Position numbers and translations under genes: made by a program | In this document: positions 16,168-24,274 of the stretch, piece after piece | Position numbering within the stretch: position 1 is the stretch's first letter | Layout: each line of letters begins with the position of its first letter | The notes under the pieces: model-generated | Seen by the model: only the letters and a program-made list of their open reading frames with translations | Database searches by the model: none | Told to the model about the DNA's origin: nothing | Assembly (NCBI RefSeq): GCF_019063845.1 | Contig: NZ_CP077683.1 | Location: 744,001-808,000, forward strand | Direction: 5' to 3' | Source of the DNA: Geomonas subterranea | GTDB lineage: Bacteria > Desulfobacterota > Desulfuromonadia > Geobacterales > Geobacteraceae | DNA length: 64,000 nucleotides

Positions 16168-17739
16168 ATGCCATTTCTGCTACGAAACCTCACCCTGAGC
16201 CCCGGGGTGGAGGAGAGTGCGCTACGCCCGCTGGCAGCTGCCAGGCTGGGGGTGCGCGAATCCGAGATCACGGCGCTCACCCTGGTTAGAAAGGGTGTGG
16301 ACGCCAGGAAAAAGGGTGCCATCAAGCTGGTGTACACGGTCCAGGTGACGCTCAGGGACGAATCGCGGGTACGCACCGGCGAAGACCTGACGCGGGTCGA
16401 GGCGGCAGCGCCTCCCCGTTTCCCGAAACTCGCCTCCGCCGGGCGCATCGTCATCGTCGGCATGGGGCCGGCGGGGCTCTTCGCGGCGCTGCGGCTCGCC
16501 GAATACGGCCTCACCGCCCGGGTCCTCGAGCGGGGGCGCGACGTGGACCGGCGCTCCACCGACGTGTCGCGCTTTTGGCGCCTGGGCGATTTGTGCGAAG
16601 AGAGCAACGTGCAGTTCGGCGAGGGGGGAGCCGGGACCTTCTCCGACGGCAAGCTCACCACCAGGGTCAAGGACCCCAACTGCGGCTGGGTGCTCGAGCG
16701 CCTGGTTCAATTCGGCGCGCCTCCCGAGATCCTCTACGCCGCCAAGCCCCATATCGGCACCGACCGCCTGCGCGCCGTGGTGCGCGGCATCCGGGAGCGG
16801 CTCCTCGAGAGCGGTTTCCATATCGGCTTCGAGAGCCGCCTCACCGGCATCGGGATGACCGGAGGGGAGGTGAAGAGCGTGGTGGTGAACGACGCCGGCG
16901 AGGAGCCGTGCGACTCCCTGGTGCTGGCGCCAGGTCACAGCGCGCGCGACACCTACGCCATGCTGCACGGGCTTGGGGTCGCCCTCGAACAGAAGCCGTT
17001 CGCGGTGGGGCTCCGGGTGGAGCACCCGCAGGCGCTCATCAACGAGATCCAGTACGGCCGCAACGCGCATCCCTCGCTGCCGCCGGCCGAGTACGCCCAG
17101 ACCTACAACAACGAGGCGACCGGGCGCTCCGCCTATTCCTTCTGCATGTGTCCCGGCGGAGTGGTCGTCGCGGCCGCCTCCGAGGCGGGGGGGGTGGTGG
17201 TGAACGGCATGAGCGGCTACCGCAGAAACGGTCCCTACGCGAACAGCGCCCTGGTGGCCACCGTGGGGCCGGCAGATTTTGCGGGGAGCTCGCCGCTTGC
17301 GGGGGTCGAGTTCCAGCGCGAGCTGGAGCGGCGTGCCTTCGTCGCGGGTGGCAGCGGCTACCGCGCCCCGGCGCAGAGCCTGCTCGACTTCATCGGCCGG
17401 GGGGGAAGGGGGATACGTTCCAGCTACCGTCCCGGCGTGACCGAATACGACCTCGCCTCGCTCCTGCCGGTCCCGGTCGCAGCGACGCTCAGGGAGGGAA
17501 TCGAGCAGTTCGACCGCAGGATGCGCGGCTTCGTGAGCGCCGAGGCGACCCTCACCGGGGTCGAGACCCGGACCTCCGCCCCCTTGCGCATCTTGCGCGG
17601 CGCGGACCTGCAGTCCCTGAGCCACCGCGGCCTCTACCCCACCGGGGAGGGGGCCGGCTATGCCGGAGGCATCATGAGCGCCGCCCTGGACGGCATACGG
17701 GTGGCCGACGCCATCGCGGCGCGGATCGCCGCCTCCTGA
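16168..17739 (+). CDS. FAD-dependent oxidoreductase (COG2509-type)
   Basis: A 523-residue flavoprotein. A roughly 90-residue N-terminal domain (ESALRPLAAARLGV...) precedes the FAD-binding dinucleotide fold GMGPAGLFAALRLAE at about residues 97-111. Then follow the conserved segments FGEGGAGTFSDGKLTTR and PTGEGAGYAGGIMSAALDG near the C-terminus. The family is annotated as uncharacterised FAD-dependent dehydrogenases and the substrate is unknown. It is first in a run with the YhaM nuclease, MBL hydrolase and coaBC genes. ATG at 16168 lies 10 bases after the preceding stop. Confidence 0.85.
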   Translation: MPFLLRNLTLSPGVEESALRPLAAARLGVRESEITALTLVRKGVDARKKGAIKLVYTVQVTLRDESRVRTGEDLTRVEAAAPPRFPKLASAGRIVIVGMGPAGLFAALRLAEYGLTARVLERGRDVDRRSTDVSRFWRLGDLCEESNVQFGEGGAGTFSDGKLTTRVKDPNCGWVLERLVQFGAPPEILYAAKPHIGTDRLRAVVRGIRERLLESGFHIGFESRLTGIGMTGGEVKSVVVNDAGEEPCDSLVLAPGHSARDTYAMLHGLGVALEQKPFAVGLRVEHPQALINEIQYGRNAHPSLPPAEYAQTYNNEATGRSAYSFCMCPGGVVVAAASEAGGVVVNGMSGYRRNGPYANSALVATVGPADFAGSSPLAGVEFQRELERRAFVAGGSGYRAPAQSLLDFIGRGGRGIRSSYRPGVTEYDLASLLPVPVAATLREGIEQFDRRMRGFVSAEATLTGVETRTSAPLRILRGADLQSLSHRGLYPTGEGAGYAGGIMSAALDGIRVADAIAARIAAS

Positions 17740-17850
17740 CGACCCGGCAAGGACGCCGGGACGCCGCGCGCGAGCGCCGCAGCCGGCGGCACCTGAAAGT
17801 ACGACCCTTTGCGGATCCCGCAGCGGAACCTGTCCCACAAGGAGCCTATC

Positions 17851-19008
17851 TTGAAAAAAACCGTTGCCGAAATAAAGGACCGCGACATCGTCGAGGCGGT
17901 CTTCCTGGTCAAGGAGAAGATCGTCGCCATGGCCAAAAACGGCAAGCCGTACCTCACCCTGAAGCTGATGGACAAGACGGGGGAGGTGGACGCGAAGATC
18001 TGGGACAACGCCGACCAGGTCGGCTCCCTGTTCGACCGCAACGACTTCCTGGCGGTGAAGGGGAAGGCGAGCGTCTACCTCGGCAAGATGCAGCTCATCG
18101 TCTCCGAGTTGAAGCGGGTCCCCGAGGAGTCGGTGCAACTTGCTGATTTCCTGCCGGAGACGGCCAGCGACATCGAGGCCATGGTCGCGCAGCTGCACGC
18201 CCTGGTGGCGAGCCTCACCGACCCGGACCTCGCGCGGCTTTTGCGCTCCTTCTTCGAGGACCCGGAGCTTTTGGCCCAGTACCGCACCGCACCCGCCGCC
18301 AAGGGGATGCACCACGTCTACCTGGGAGGGCTTTTGGAGCACTCGCTCGCCGTGGCGAAGCTGGTCGACGCGATGGTGCCTCTCTACCAGGGGCTGAACC
18401 GCGACCTCCTCGTCGCCGGTGCTCTTTTGCACGACATCGGCAAGGTGCGCGAGATGACCTACCTGCGCTGCTTCGACTACTCCGACGAGGGGAAGCTGAT
18501 CGGCCACATCACCATCGGCGTCGAGATGCTGCAGGAGCGGATCGCCCGGCTCCCCGGCTTCCCGGTGGAACTCGCCATGCTCCTGAAGCACATGATCCTG
18601 TCGCACCACGGCCAGTACGAGTACGGCTCACCCAAGCGCCCGAAGACGCTGGAGGCGACCATCCTGAACTACCTGGACGACCTCGACTCCAAGATCAACG
18701 GCATCAGGACCCACATCCGCAAGGAGCCGGACAACCCGTCGCGCTGGACCTCGTACCACCGTCTCTACGACCGCTACTTCTTCAAGGAGAAGCCGCCCGT
18801 GGAAATGGGGGGAGAGGAGCCGGCAGAGCCCGCACCCCTCGATGGTCTGGAGCCGTCCGAGCTGATGCCGGAGACGGTTCCGGCCCCCGCCGCGCACGCG
18901 GGCGAACCGCAGAGGCCCGCTCCCGAAAAGGGGCGCCAGGAGCAGCGTGGCGGCGAGCAGGGGCGCAAGAGCTTCAGCAACAACCCCTTCGCCATCCTGA
19001 AGAAGTGA
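17851..19008 (+). CDS. 3'-5' exoribonuclease YhaM family protein (OB-fold + HD domain)
   Basis: A 385-residue protein. An N-terminal OB-type nucleic-acid-binding domain spans about residues 5-90 (AKNGKPYLTLKLMDKTGEVDA region, split here by description only). An HD-type phosphohydrolase domain follows, with GGLLEHSLAVAKL, LLHDIGKVREM and LKHMILSHHGQ supplying metal-binding His/Asp residues. YhaM trims RNA (and DNA) from the 3' end in Firmicutes, and homologues are common in Geobacter. The C-terminal 80 residues are low-complexity Pro/Glu/Ala. The TTG at 17851 is preferred because AAGGAG precedes it by 8 bases. Confidence 0.87.
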   Translation: MKKTVAEIKDRDIVEAVFLVKEKIVAMAKNGKPYLTLKLMDKTGEVDAKIWDNADQVGSLFDRNDFLAVKGKASVYLGKMQLIVSELKRVPEESVQLADFLPETASDIEAMVAQLHALVASLTDPDLARLLRSFFEDPELLAQYRTAPAAKGMHHVYLGGLLEHSLAVAKLVDAMVPLYQGLNRDLLVAGALLHDIGKVREMTYLRCFDYSDEGKLIGHITIGVEMLQERIARLPGFPVELAMLLKHMILSHHGQYEYGSPKRPKTLEATILNYLDDLDSKINGIRTHIRKEPDNPSRWTSYHRLYDRYFFKEKPPVEMGGEEPAEPAPLDGLEPSELMPETVPAPAAHAGEPQRPAPEKGRQEQRGGEQGRKSFSNNPFAILKK

Positions 19009-19042
19009 TGGCGTCAGGGGCATCCAGCATGGAGGAGATGTC

Positions 19043-19672
19043 ATGTTATTCGAAACGATAGTGGTGGGCCCGCTGGGGGTGAACTGCTTCATCCTGGGGG
19101 ACAAGCAAAGCAACGAGGGGATCGTGGTCGATCCCGGCGCCGACTGCGAGATGATCCTCGCGGCCATCGCCCAGTTCGGGCTCAAGGTGAAGTACATCGT
19201 CAACACCCACGGCCACTTCGACCATATCGGCTGCAACCGCATACTCAAGGAGAAGACGGGGGCGCAGCTTCTGGCCCACGAGGAGGATGTCCCCTTCCTG
19301 GTCAACGCGGGACGCTCCGCCCGGAAATACGGCCTCACCGTCGAGGATTCACCGCAGCCCGACGCGTTCCTGGTCGACGGCATGAAGCTCGAATTCGGGC
19401 GGCGCGAGCTGGAGGTGCTGCACACCCCGGGGCACACCCAGGGAGGGTGCTGCCTCTACCTCGCCAACGAGAAGCTGGTGATCACGGGCGACACCCTTTT
19501 CGCCGACTCGGTGGGGCGCACCGACCTTCCCGGGGGGGACCACGGCCAGCTCGTCGATTCCATCAGGACGAAGCTCATGCCGCTCCCCGATGACACCGTC
19601 GTCTGGCCCGGTCACGGCCCCTCCAGCACCATCGGGCAGGAGCGGCGCTCCAACCCGTACCTCAACGAGTAG
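19043..19672 (+). CDS. MBL-fold metallo-hydrolase (glyoxalase II-like)
   Basis: A 209-residue metallo-beta-lactamase-fold hydrolase. The metal motif HGHFDHIG, the third-ligand motif TPGHTQGGC, TGDTLFADSVGRTDLPGG and the C-terminal WPGHGP give a complete dinuclear site. Proteins of this size with NTHGHFDH resemble hydroxyacylglutathione hydrolases, but no glutathione-binding C-terminal domain is present, so the thioester or phosphodiester substrate is open. ATG follows GGAGGAG. coaBC starts 8 bases after the stop. Confidence 0.88.
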   Translation: MLFETIVVGPLGVNCFILGDKQSNEGIVVDPGADCEMILAAIAQFGLKVKYIVNTHGHFDHIGCNRILKEKTGAQLLAHEEDVPFLVNAGRSARKYGLTVEDSPQPDAFLVDGMKLEFGRRELEVLHTPGHTQGGCCLYLANEKLVITGDTLFADSVGRTDLPGGDHGQLVDSIRTKLMPLPDDTVVWPGHGPSSTIGQERRSNPYLNE

Positions 19673-19680
19673 GGGGAGCC

Positions 19681-20895
19681 ATGCTCAAAGGCAAGGAGAT
19701 CGTACTCGGGGTGACCGGCGGCATCGCCGTCTACAAGGCGGTGGAGCTCCTGCGCCTTCTGGTCAAGGCCGGTGCCAACGTGCACGTGGTCATGACCAGG
19801 TCGGCCACCGAATTCGTCACGCCGCTCACCTTCCAGACCCTGTCCAAAAATCCGGTGCACCTGGAGCTCTTCAACCTGATCTCCGAGGAGAAGATCGGGC
19901 ACATAGCGCTCGCCGACCGCGCCGACCTCTACATCATCGCGCCCGCGACGGCCAACTGCATCGGCAAGATCGCGCACGGCCTCGCGGACGACCTCCTGAC
20001 CACCACGGTCATGGCGACCAGGGCGCCGGTCCTGATCGCACCCGCGATGAACGTCAACATGTACCAGAACCCGATCTACCGTGAGAACGAGGCGCGCCTT
20101 AAATCCCTCGGCTACCTCTTCGTCGCCCCGGCCTGCGGCATGCTCGCCTGCGGTTACGAGGGGGAGGGGAAACTGCAGCCCCCCGAGGTGATCTTCGAGG
20201 AGGCCGTCGCCGCCCTCACCCCCAAGCGCATGGCAGGGGAGAGGATACTGGTGACCGCCGGGCCGACGCTCGAGGAGATCGACCCGGTGCGCTACATCAG
20301 CAACCATTCCTCCGGGAAGATGGGGTACGCCATCGCGCGCCAGGCGCGCCTGAGGGGTGCGCAGGTGACCCTGGTGAGCGGTCCCACCTGCCTTGCCCCC
20401 CCGGTCGGGGTGGAGGTGATCCGGGTGCGAAACGCCCAGGAGATGCGGGACGCGGTGCAGGGATGCCTTAGCCGGATCGACATCGTGATCAAGGCGGCCG
20501 CCGTGGCCGATTACCGGCCGAAGACGCGCGCCGGGGAGAAGGTCAAGAAGAGCCAGGAGAGCCTCTGCATCGAACTGGAGAAGAACCCGGACATCCTGGC
20601 CGAGCTGGGCGCCGCCAAGGGGGACCGGATACTGGTCGGGTTCGCCGCCGAAACCCAGGACCTGCTGCGCAACGCGGGGGCGAAACTAAAGGCCAAGAAC
20701 CTGGACCTGGTGGTGGCCAACGACGTGTCGCAGGAAGGGGCCGGCTTCAACGTCGACACCAACATCGCGAAGCTCCTGTTCAGCGACGGCCGCGTCGAGG
20801 ACCTGCCGATCATGGGGAAAGAGGAACTGGCGGGGGTGATCCTGGAAAACGTGGAGACGTTGCGCGGTGAAAAGCGCGGCGGGACCAAGGGGTAG
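19681..20895 (+). CDS. coaBC: Bifunctional phosphopantothenoylcysteine decarboxylase/phosphopantothenate-cysteine ligase
   Basis: Two consecutive steps of coenzyme A synthesis. The N-terminal CoaC flavoprotein half carries GVTGGIAVYK, GHIALADRADLY, PAMNVNMYQNP and the active-site Cys segment PACGMLACGYEGEGKL. The C-terminal CoaB half carries TAGPTLEEIDPVRYISN and AAVADYRP, with the CTP/phosphopantothenate-binding SSGKMGYAIA. Total length 404 is normal. ATG is preceded by AGGGGGAG. It is last in the operon. Confidence 0.95.
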   Translation: MLKGKEIVLGVTGGIAVYKAVELLRLLVKAGANVHVVMTRSATEFVTPLTFQTLSKNPVHLELFNLISEEKIGHIALADRADLYIIAPATANCIGKIAHGLADDLLTTTVMATRAPVLIAPAMNVNMYQNPIYRENEARLKSLGYLFVAPACGMLACGYEGEGKLQPPEVIFEEAVAALTPKRMAGERILVTAGPTLEEIDPVRYISNHSSGKMGYAIARQARLRGAQVTLVSGPTCLAPPVGVEVIRVRNAQEMRDAVQGCLSRIDIVIKAAAVADYRPKTRAGEKVKKSQESLCIELEKNPDILAELGAAKGDRILVGFAAETQDLLRNAGAKLKAKNLDLVVANDVSQEGAGFNVDTNIAKLLFSDGRVEDLPIMGKEELAGVILENVETLRGEKRGGTKG

Positions 20896-20925
20896 AAGAG
20901 CAGGATGGCCCCGGACCCGCTGTAG

Positions 20926-20990
20926 GGGCGAATAATCATTCGCCCAAGGCTTCCCCCTCCCCGACCCTCCCCCTCCGGGGGAGGGAGCAG
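20926..20990. repeat. Hairpin plus REP-like palindrome after coaBC
   Basis: GGGCGAA / TTCGCCC (20926-20945, loop TAATCA), then a CCCCTCCCCGACC-type stretch and its inverse CCGGGGGAGGGAG to 20990. It belongs to the dispersed C-rich/G-rich palindrome family and probably also ends the coaBC transcript. Confidence 0.55.
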
Positions 20991-21033
20991 AAGAAGAGGG
21001 AGCACAGGAAGAGGGAGCTCCTTCGAAACGGTG

Positions 21034-21954
21034 CTACTTGGAGAGGATCTGCAGCAGCAGCTCGGGCTCGCAGATCGCTTCCTTCAACTTCAGCTTCAGT
21101 TCGTCCAGTTCCGCGTAGGCCTGCGGCTTGGTGATCTTCCCGGTGCGGTACAAAAGCCTCAGGTTCTTGCGCACCGCCTCCGCCGCAGCCAGCGCCCTTT
21201 CACCGGTCGGATCGGCGTGGAAGAAGCGCGAGGTCGTATCGTTGTTCAGGAAGTCGAAGACCGCTTCCTGGGCGAGCTGCATGTACTCCTCCCGGTCGTT
21301 CTCCTCGAGGGCATAGCGCGAGGTGTCGGAGAGGGTCTGCAGGATGCTCTGCCATTTCTCCAGGCGGCTCACCAGCAGGATGGAGTTGAAGATCTTCTTG
21401 TTGGTGCCGAAGGAGAAGATGGTGTCCGAGAGGACCTTGCGCAGCAATTCGTCGTTGCCGCTGAAGTGTTCCAGCGAAACCTTCTTCGCGGTCTCCCAGA
21501 TCTCCTTTTCCACGTAATTTTCGAAGCGCATCTCCCAGTACGCGTGCTTCAGGGTGAGCGACGAAAAGCTGCGCATCACCTTGTAGGGGACGTAGTAGTT
21601 ATGGGCGATGCAGTCCGCGGCCAGGTGGGAGAGATACCCGTAGGCGCAGGCCTGCTGTGCCGGGTCGCCCGCCTTGTCAAGGACGCGGTGCCCGATGCGC
21701 CAGCGGTGGCAGTGCTGCAGGTAGTGGGTGAACTTCTTGCCGAGGGTGATGTCGGCGGCGATGGTGCCGTAGAGGAAGTCGTAGGGATGGGCCGAGATGA
21801 TGGCGGCGACGGCCGGCTTCAAGAGGTCCAGGTTGTTGAGCACGTTCATGCCCAGCTGGAGGTGCACACCGGCCCCCCAGGCGAAGGCCTGCCCGGGAAG
21901 CGCCAGGACCAGCAAAGATGTGGCGAGAAGTAAAAGCGGCATGCCTTCGAGCAT
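21034..21954 (-). CDS. Zinc-dependent phospholipase C-like exported protein
   Basis: A 306-residue precursor with a signal peptide (LLLLATSLLVLALPGQAFA) whose predicted cleavage leaves Trp as residue 1 of the mature protein. In bacterial zinc phospholipases C the N-terminal Trp and a set of His/Asp residues bind the three zinc ions. Here WGAGVHLQLG, HPYDFLYG, YLQHCHRW and GYLSHLAADCIAHNYY provide the expected pattern. The C-terminal half is alpha-helical with many charged residues. The likely substrate is a phospholipid, inferred from family only. No strong ribosome binding site precedes the ATG at 21954; an internal ATG at 21942 is an alternative. Divergent from the next gene with a 34-base gap. 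Confidence 0.75.
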   Translation of the reverse strand: MLEGMPLLLLATSLLVLALPGQAFAWGAGVHLQLGMNVLNNLDLLKPAVAAIISAHPYDFLYGTIAADITLGKKFTHYLQHCHRWRIGHRVLDKAGDPAQQACAYGYLSHLAADCIAHNYYVPYKVMRSFSSLTLKHAYWEMRFENYVEKEIWETAKKVSLEHFSGNDELLRKVLSDTIFSFGTNKKIFNSILLVSRLEKWQSILQTLSDTSRYALEENDREEYMQLAQEAVFDFLNNDTTSRFFHADPTGERALAAAEAVRKNLRLLYRTGKITKPQAYAELDELKLKLKEAICEPELLLQILSK

Positions 21955-21988
21955 AGTTAATGAATCCGGAAAAGTAAAGGGGTTAAGG

Positions 21989-22666
21989 ATGGCGGAGATG
22001 GAGGAGCGTGAACTGCTGTTGCGCTCGCTGAAGGGGTACCTGACGGATCTGGCCGACAGCGGCGTGGAGGAACTGAGCTACGGTCCCCCGACGGCAGCGC
22101 CCCCGGCTCCTGTGACCGCTCCCCCGGCGGGAGCCGGGACTCCCGCTCCCGCCGCAGCCGCGCCGGTCGCCGAAGCAGCTCCGGCAGCCGTTGTTTCCCC
22201 GTCTGCCTCCGGGGCTGATGTCGCTGGTCCGGCCGCGACCGGGGCCCTCTGCCGGCAGGAGGGGAACCCGCGCGCCCGTCTGCTCTTCCTGATGGCCGGT
22301 CCCGGGTATGCGGGCGCGGCCGGGGATCTGCTGACCAGGATCATCGCCGGTATGAAGTTCAGCACCGGGGATGTCTGCCTGATCAGCTTCGATGCAGGGG
22401 GGGACGCCGCCCTGACCGCCGGTTGCGTGGCGCAGCGGATTGCCGCCGTGGAACCGGAGGTGGTGGTCGCGCTGGGCGAGGAGGCCGCGGGCCTCATCCT
22501 TCCCGGGGTGGCCCTCGAGAAGGTGCGCGGGTGCTGGCACGACGCCCAGGGGAGGGGGGTCATGCCGACCCTGCACCCTGACGCCCTTCTGGCGAACGAA
22601 GGTCTCAAGCGCCTGGTCTGGGAGGATATGAAGCTCGTCATGCGCCGGCTGGCAGGGGCGCCCTAG
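21989..22666 (+). CDS. Uracil-DNA glycosylase family 4-like protein, degenerate
   Basis: A 225-residue protein. After about 20 charged residues comes an Ala/Pro-rich linker (to about residue 85), then a UDG-fold-like domain. LLFLMAGPGYAG sits where active enzymes have GEAPG. VVVALGEEAAGLIL matches the central strand, and MPTLHPDALLANE matches the HP(S/A) active-site loop of type 4/5 enzymes. The four Fe-S cysteines and the acidic catalytic motif of UDG family 4 are not evident, so activity is doubtful. ATG at 21989 follows AAGGGG. Its TAG overlaps the stop of the opposite-strand gene by two bases. Confidence 0.6.
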   Translation: MAEMEERELLLRSLKGYLTDLADSGVEELSYGPPTAAPPAPVTAPPAGAGTPAPAAAAPVAEAAPAAVVSPSASGADVAGPAATGALCRQEGNPRARLLFLMAGPGYAGAAGDLLTRIIAGMKFSTGDVCLISFDAGGDAALTAGCVAQRIAAVEPEVVVALGEEAAGLILPGVALEKVRGCWHDAQGRGVMPTLHPDALLANEGLKRLVWEDMKLVMRRLAGAP

Positions 22667-23079
22667 CGCGGCGTGCTGCACGTCTTCAACCGGCCGGTTT
22701 CGAAGAGGGCGATGGGCTGCTGCTCCACGCAGATCTTGTCATCCACCTCGACCCGCGTGGCGAGGACGCACCCCTCGAGCTTGCCGGAGGGGTAGAAGCT
22801 GATCTGGCTGTATTCGTTGCAGACCAGGTCCTCGTAAGGGAAAAAGTTCTTGGTGATGCAGCTCTTCAGCATCCCCAACTCGTAGAACTCCGCATTCGAC
22901 AGCATGTTGCAGGTCACGCCGCTCAATATGGTGATGTCTTTCAGGTTGCACGACTTCAGGTCGCCGTTGGGATAGTAGATGATGTCCGACCCCGGGTTGC
23001 AGATGGACGCATCCAGTGCCAGCACCGGTCCGCTCCCGGTTACCAGCAGTACCATCGCTATCAGCAGTACCATCCTCAT
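22663..23079 (-). CDS. Secreted Cys-rich protein with repeated Y-P-x-G-x-L-x-x-C motifs
   Basis: A 138-residue precursor with a signal peptide (VLLIAMVLLVTGSGPVLA). The mature part repeats a unit of about 25-30 residues, each ending in an aromatic-x-x-G-x-Leu-x-x-Cys turn: YYPNGDLKSC, FYELGMLKSC, FYPSGKLEGC and LFETGRLKTC, with a further Cys at the start of each unit. The pattern recalls MORN-like beta-hairpin repeats, with paired cysteines that could form disulfides in the periplasm. No function can be assigned. ATG at 23079 follows AAGGAGGTGGGAC; an upstream frame extension is not translated. Confidence 0.65.
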   Translation of the reverse strand: MRMVLLIAMVLLVTGSGPVLALDASICNPGSDIIYYPNGDLKSCNLKDITILSGVTCNMLSNAEFYELGMLKSCITKNFFPYEDLVCNEYSQISFYPSGKLEGCVLATRVEVDDKICVEQQPIALFETGRLKTCSTPR

Positions 23080-23176
23080 GTCCCACCTCCTTGTGCCGTT
23101 TTGACTCCCCCCTCGTTTCCCCCGCAAAGTATAGAGTCGGGATTGGAAAACTCAAATACTGCCGGCGTTCCGCTTC

Positions 23177-23204
23177 TTGACACGGTCATAGCGTTAGATA
23201 TTCT
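23177..23204 (+). promoter_or_regulatory. Candidate promoter of the BON lipoprotein gene
   Basis: TTGACA at 23177-23182, 16-base spacer, TATTCT at 23199-23204. Confidence 0.5.
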
Positions 23205-23250
23205 TAACCGGTTTCCGTGCTGGCAAATACCTGCAAGAAAGGAGATCGTC

Positions 23251-23571
23251 ATGGCAAAAACGAAACGCATCGTAACAGCCCTTGTCTGTGCCTGCATGCT
23301 CACCTCCTTTGTCGGCTGCACTCACACCCACACGTCGAAGCACGAAACCGCCGGCGAGTACCTCGATGACGCGACGGTCACCACCCGGGTGAAGGCGGCC
23401 ATCTTCGACGAGCTGGCCCTGAAGACCTTCCAGATCAACGTGACCACGTACCAGGGGGTGGTGCAGTTGAGCGGCTTCGTCGATTCGGCTGAAAATGCGA
23501 GAAAGGCCGGCGAGGTAGCGCGGGGGGTGAAGGGGGTCAAGGAGGTGAAGAACGACCTGATCACGAAATAG
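23251..23571 (+). CDS. BON-domain lipoprotein (OsmY-like)
   Basis: A 106-residue precursor with a lipobox (SFVGC near residue 23) and one BON domain from about residue 40. The domain shows DDATVTTRVKAAIFDE, VTTYQGVVQLSGFVDS and GVKGVKEVKNDL. BON domains bind phospholipid or other envelope components; OsmY-type proteins are periplasmic stress proteins. ATG at 23251 follows AAAGGAG. A bidirectional terminator follows, shared with the convergent DUF2795 gene. Confidence 0.87.
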   Translation: MAKTKRIVTALVCACMLTSFVGCTHTHTSKHETAGEYLDDATVTTRVKAAIFDELALKTFQINVTTYQGVVQLSGFVDSAENARKAGEVARGVKGVKEVKNDLITK

Positions 23572-23580
23572 AGTCAAAGA

Positions 23581-23611
23581 AAAACCCCCTTCCTTTCGGA
23601 AGGGGGTTTTT
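23581..23611. terminator. Bidirectional terminator between BON and DUF2795 genes
   Basis: 13-bp perfect stem AAAACCCCCTTCC / GGAAGGGGGTTTT with loop TTTC, and A/T runs on both sides. Confidence 0.93.
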
Positions 23612-23615
23612 GTCA

Positions 23616-23921
23616 TCAGTGATGGGCCCTGCTGTGGGACTTACCCTGGCCTGCCTGTCCCCCGGTCTGCTGTTTTGTCTTCGCGGATTGGGAGGCTGCG
23701 CCTGATTCCTCGCCGCCACGCTCTTTCCCGAAGGATTTCATGACGTCCGCCATGTTGCCGTATTCCCGGTCTTCCATTTTCTGGATTTCATCCAGGACCA
23801 CTTTCTCTGCTTTCATCTGCTGAGCATGTTTGAGAAGATCCTGTTTCTCAGCCGGGAAGTCTATGCCTTTGAGATGCTTCGTCACATTGGCCGGTGAATG
23901 TCCAGTACCACGCGTTGCCAT
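23616..23921 (-). CDS. DUF2795 domain-containing protein
   Basis: A 101-residue hydrophilic protein. The first 70 residues match the DUF2795 pattern (SPANVTKHLKGIDFPAEK, LLKHAQQMKA, ILDEIQKMEDREYGN in variant form, DVMKSF). The tail is rich in Gln, Ser, Gly and His. Family function is unknown; members are short and often stress-associated in annotation. ATG is preceded by AAGGAGG and a near-perfect promoter, so strong expression is likely. Confidence 0.8.
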   Translation of the reverse strand: MATRGTGHSPANVTKHLKGIDFPAEKQDLLKHAQQMKAEKVVLDEIQKMEDREYGNMADVMKSFGKERGGEESGAASQSAKTKQQTGGQAGQGKSHSRAHH

Positions 23922-23965
23922 AACTTCCTCCTTGTGCCGATGTATTTTCTCCTGATCACAAATCG

Positions 23966-23994
23966 ATTATATTGAATTGGTTTTTTTTAATCAA
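23966..23994 (-). promoter_or_regulatory. Strong promoter of the DUF2795 gene
   Basis: On the minus strand, TTGATT (23994-23989), a 17-base spacer that includes eight A residues, and a perfect TATAAT (23971-23966). Confidence 0.7.
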
Positions 23995-24030
23995 TTCTAA
24001 AAGCCGCTCAGAAAGAGGGAAGAGCAGGGA

Positions 24031-24267
24031 TCAAAAAGAGACCAGGGCGAGGAACATGAGTAAGGAGGTGCCGCACATGAACCAGGTTATGTAATGGCCG
24101 ACGTAACCGCTGTGGATGCGGCGCAAGAGTGCGACGGGGGCGGCGAGAAGCTTCTTGACGCTGTCGCGCGGACGCCCCCGCAGCGGACCGGGAGCGAGGA
24201 AGAAGGTCGCAACCGCCAGGGGCGCGGTGATGGTGGTCAATAGCGCCGTGATCTGGAAGACGCGCAT
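24031..24267 (-). CDS. Small membrane protein downstream of the debranching enzyme
   Basis: A 78-residue protein with two hydrophobic segments (about residues 4-27 and 58-77) joined by a basic loop (GPLRGRPRDSVKKLL). The end (RRIHSGYVGHYITWF) resembles the C-terminal tail of HyfB/NuoL-type antiporter-like subunits, where QTG-x-x-x-HY-like segments precede the last helix. That resemblance is weak. It starts 8 bases after the debranching-enzyme stop, so it is probably the last gene of the treZ operon. It may be a remnant of a larger membrane protein. Confidence 0.5.
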   Translation of the reverse strand: MRVFQITALLTTITAPLAVATFFLAPGPLRGRPRDSVKKLLAAPVALLRRIHSGYVGHYITWFMCGTSLLMFLALVSF

Positions 24268-24274
24268 CGGGCCG

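Noticed and set aside
16222-18609. 795-codon antisense open frame over the FAD enzyme and YhaM genes
   Set aside because: Typical long antisense frame in GC-rich DNA; His/Asp/Arg-rich composition without domains; real genes on the other strand have full motifs.
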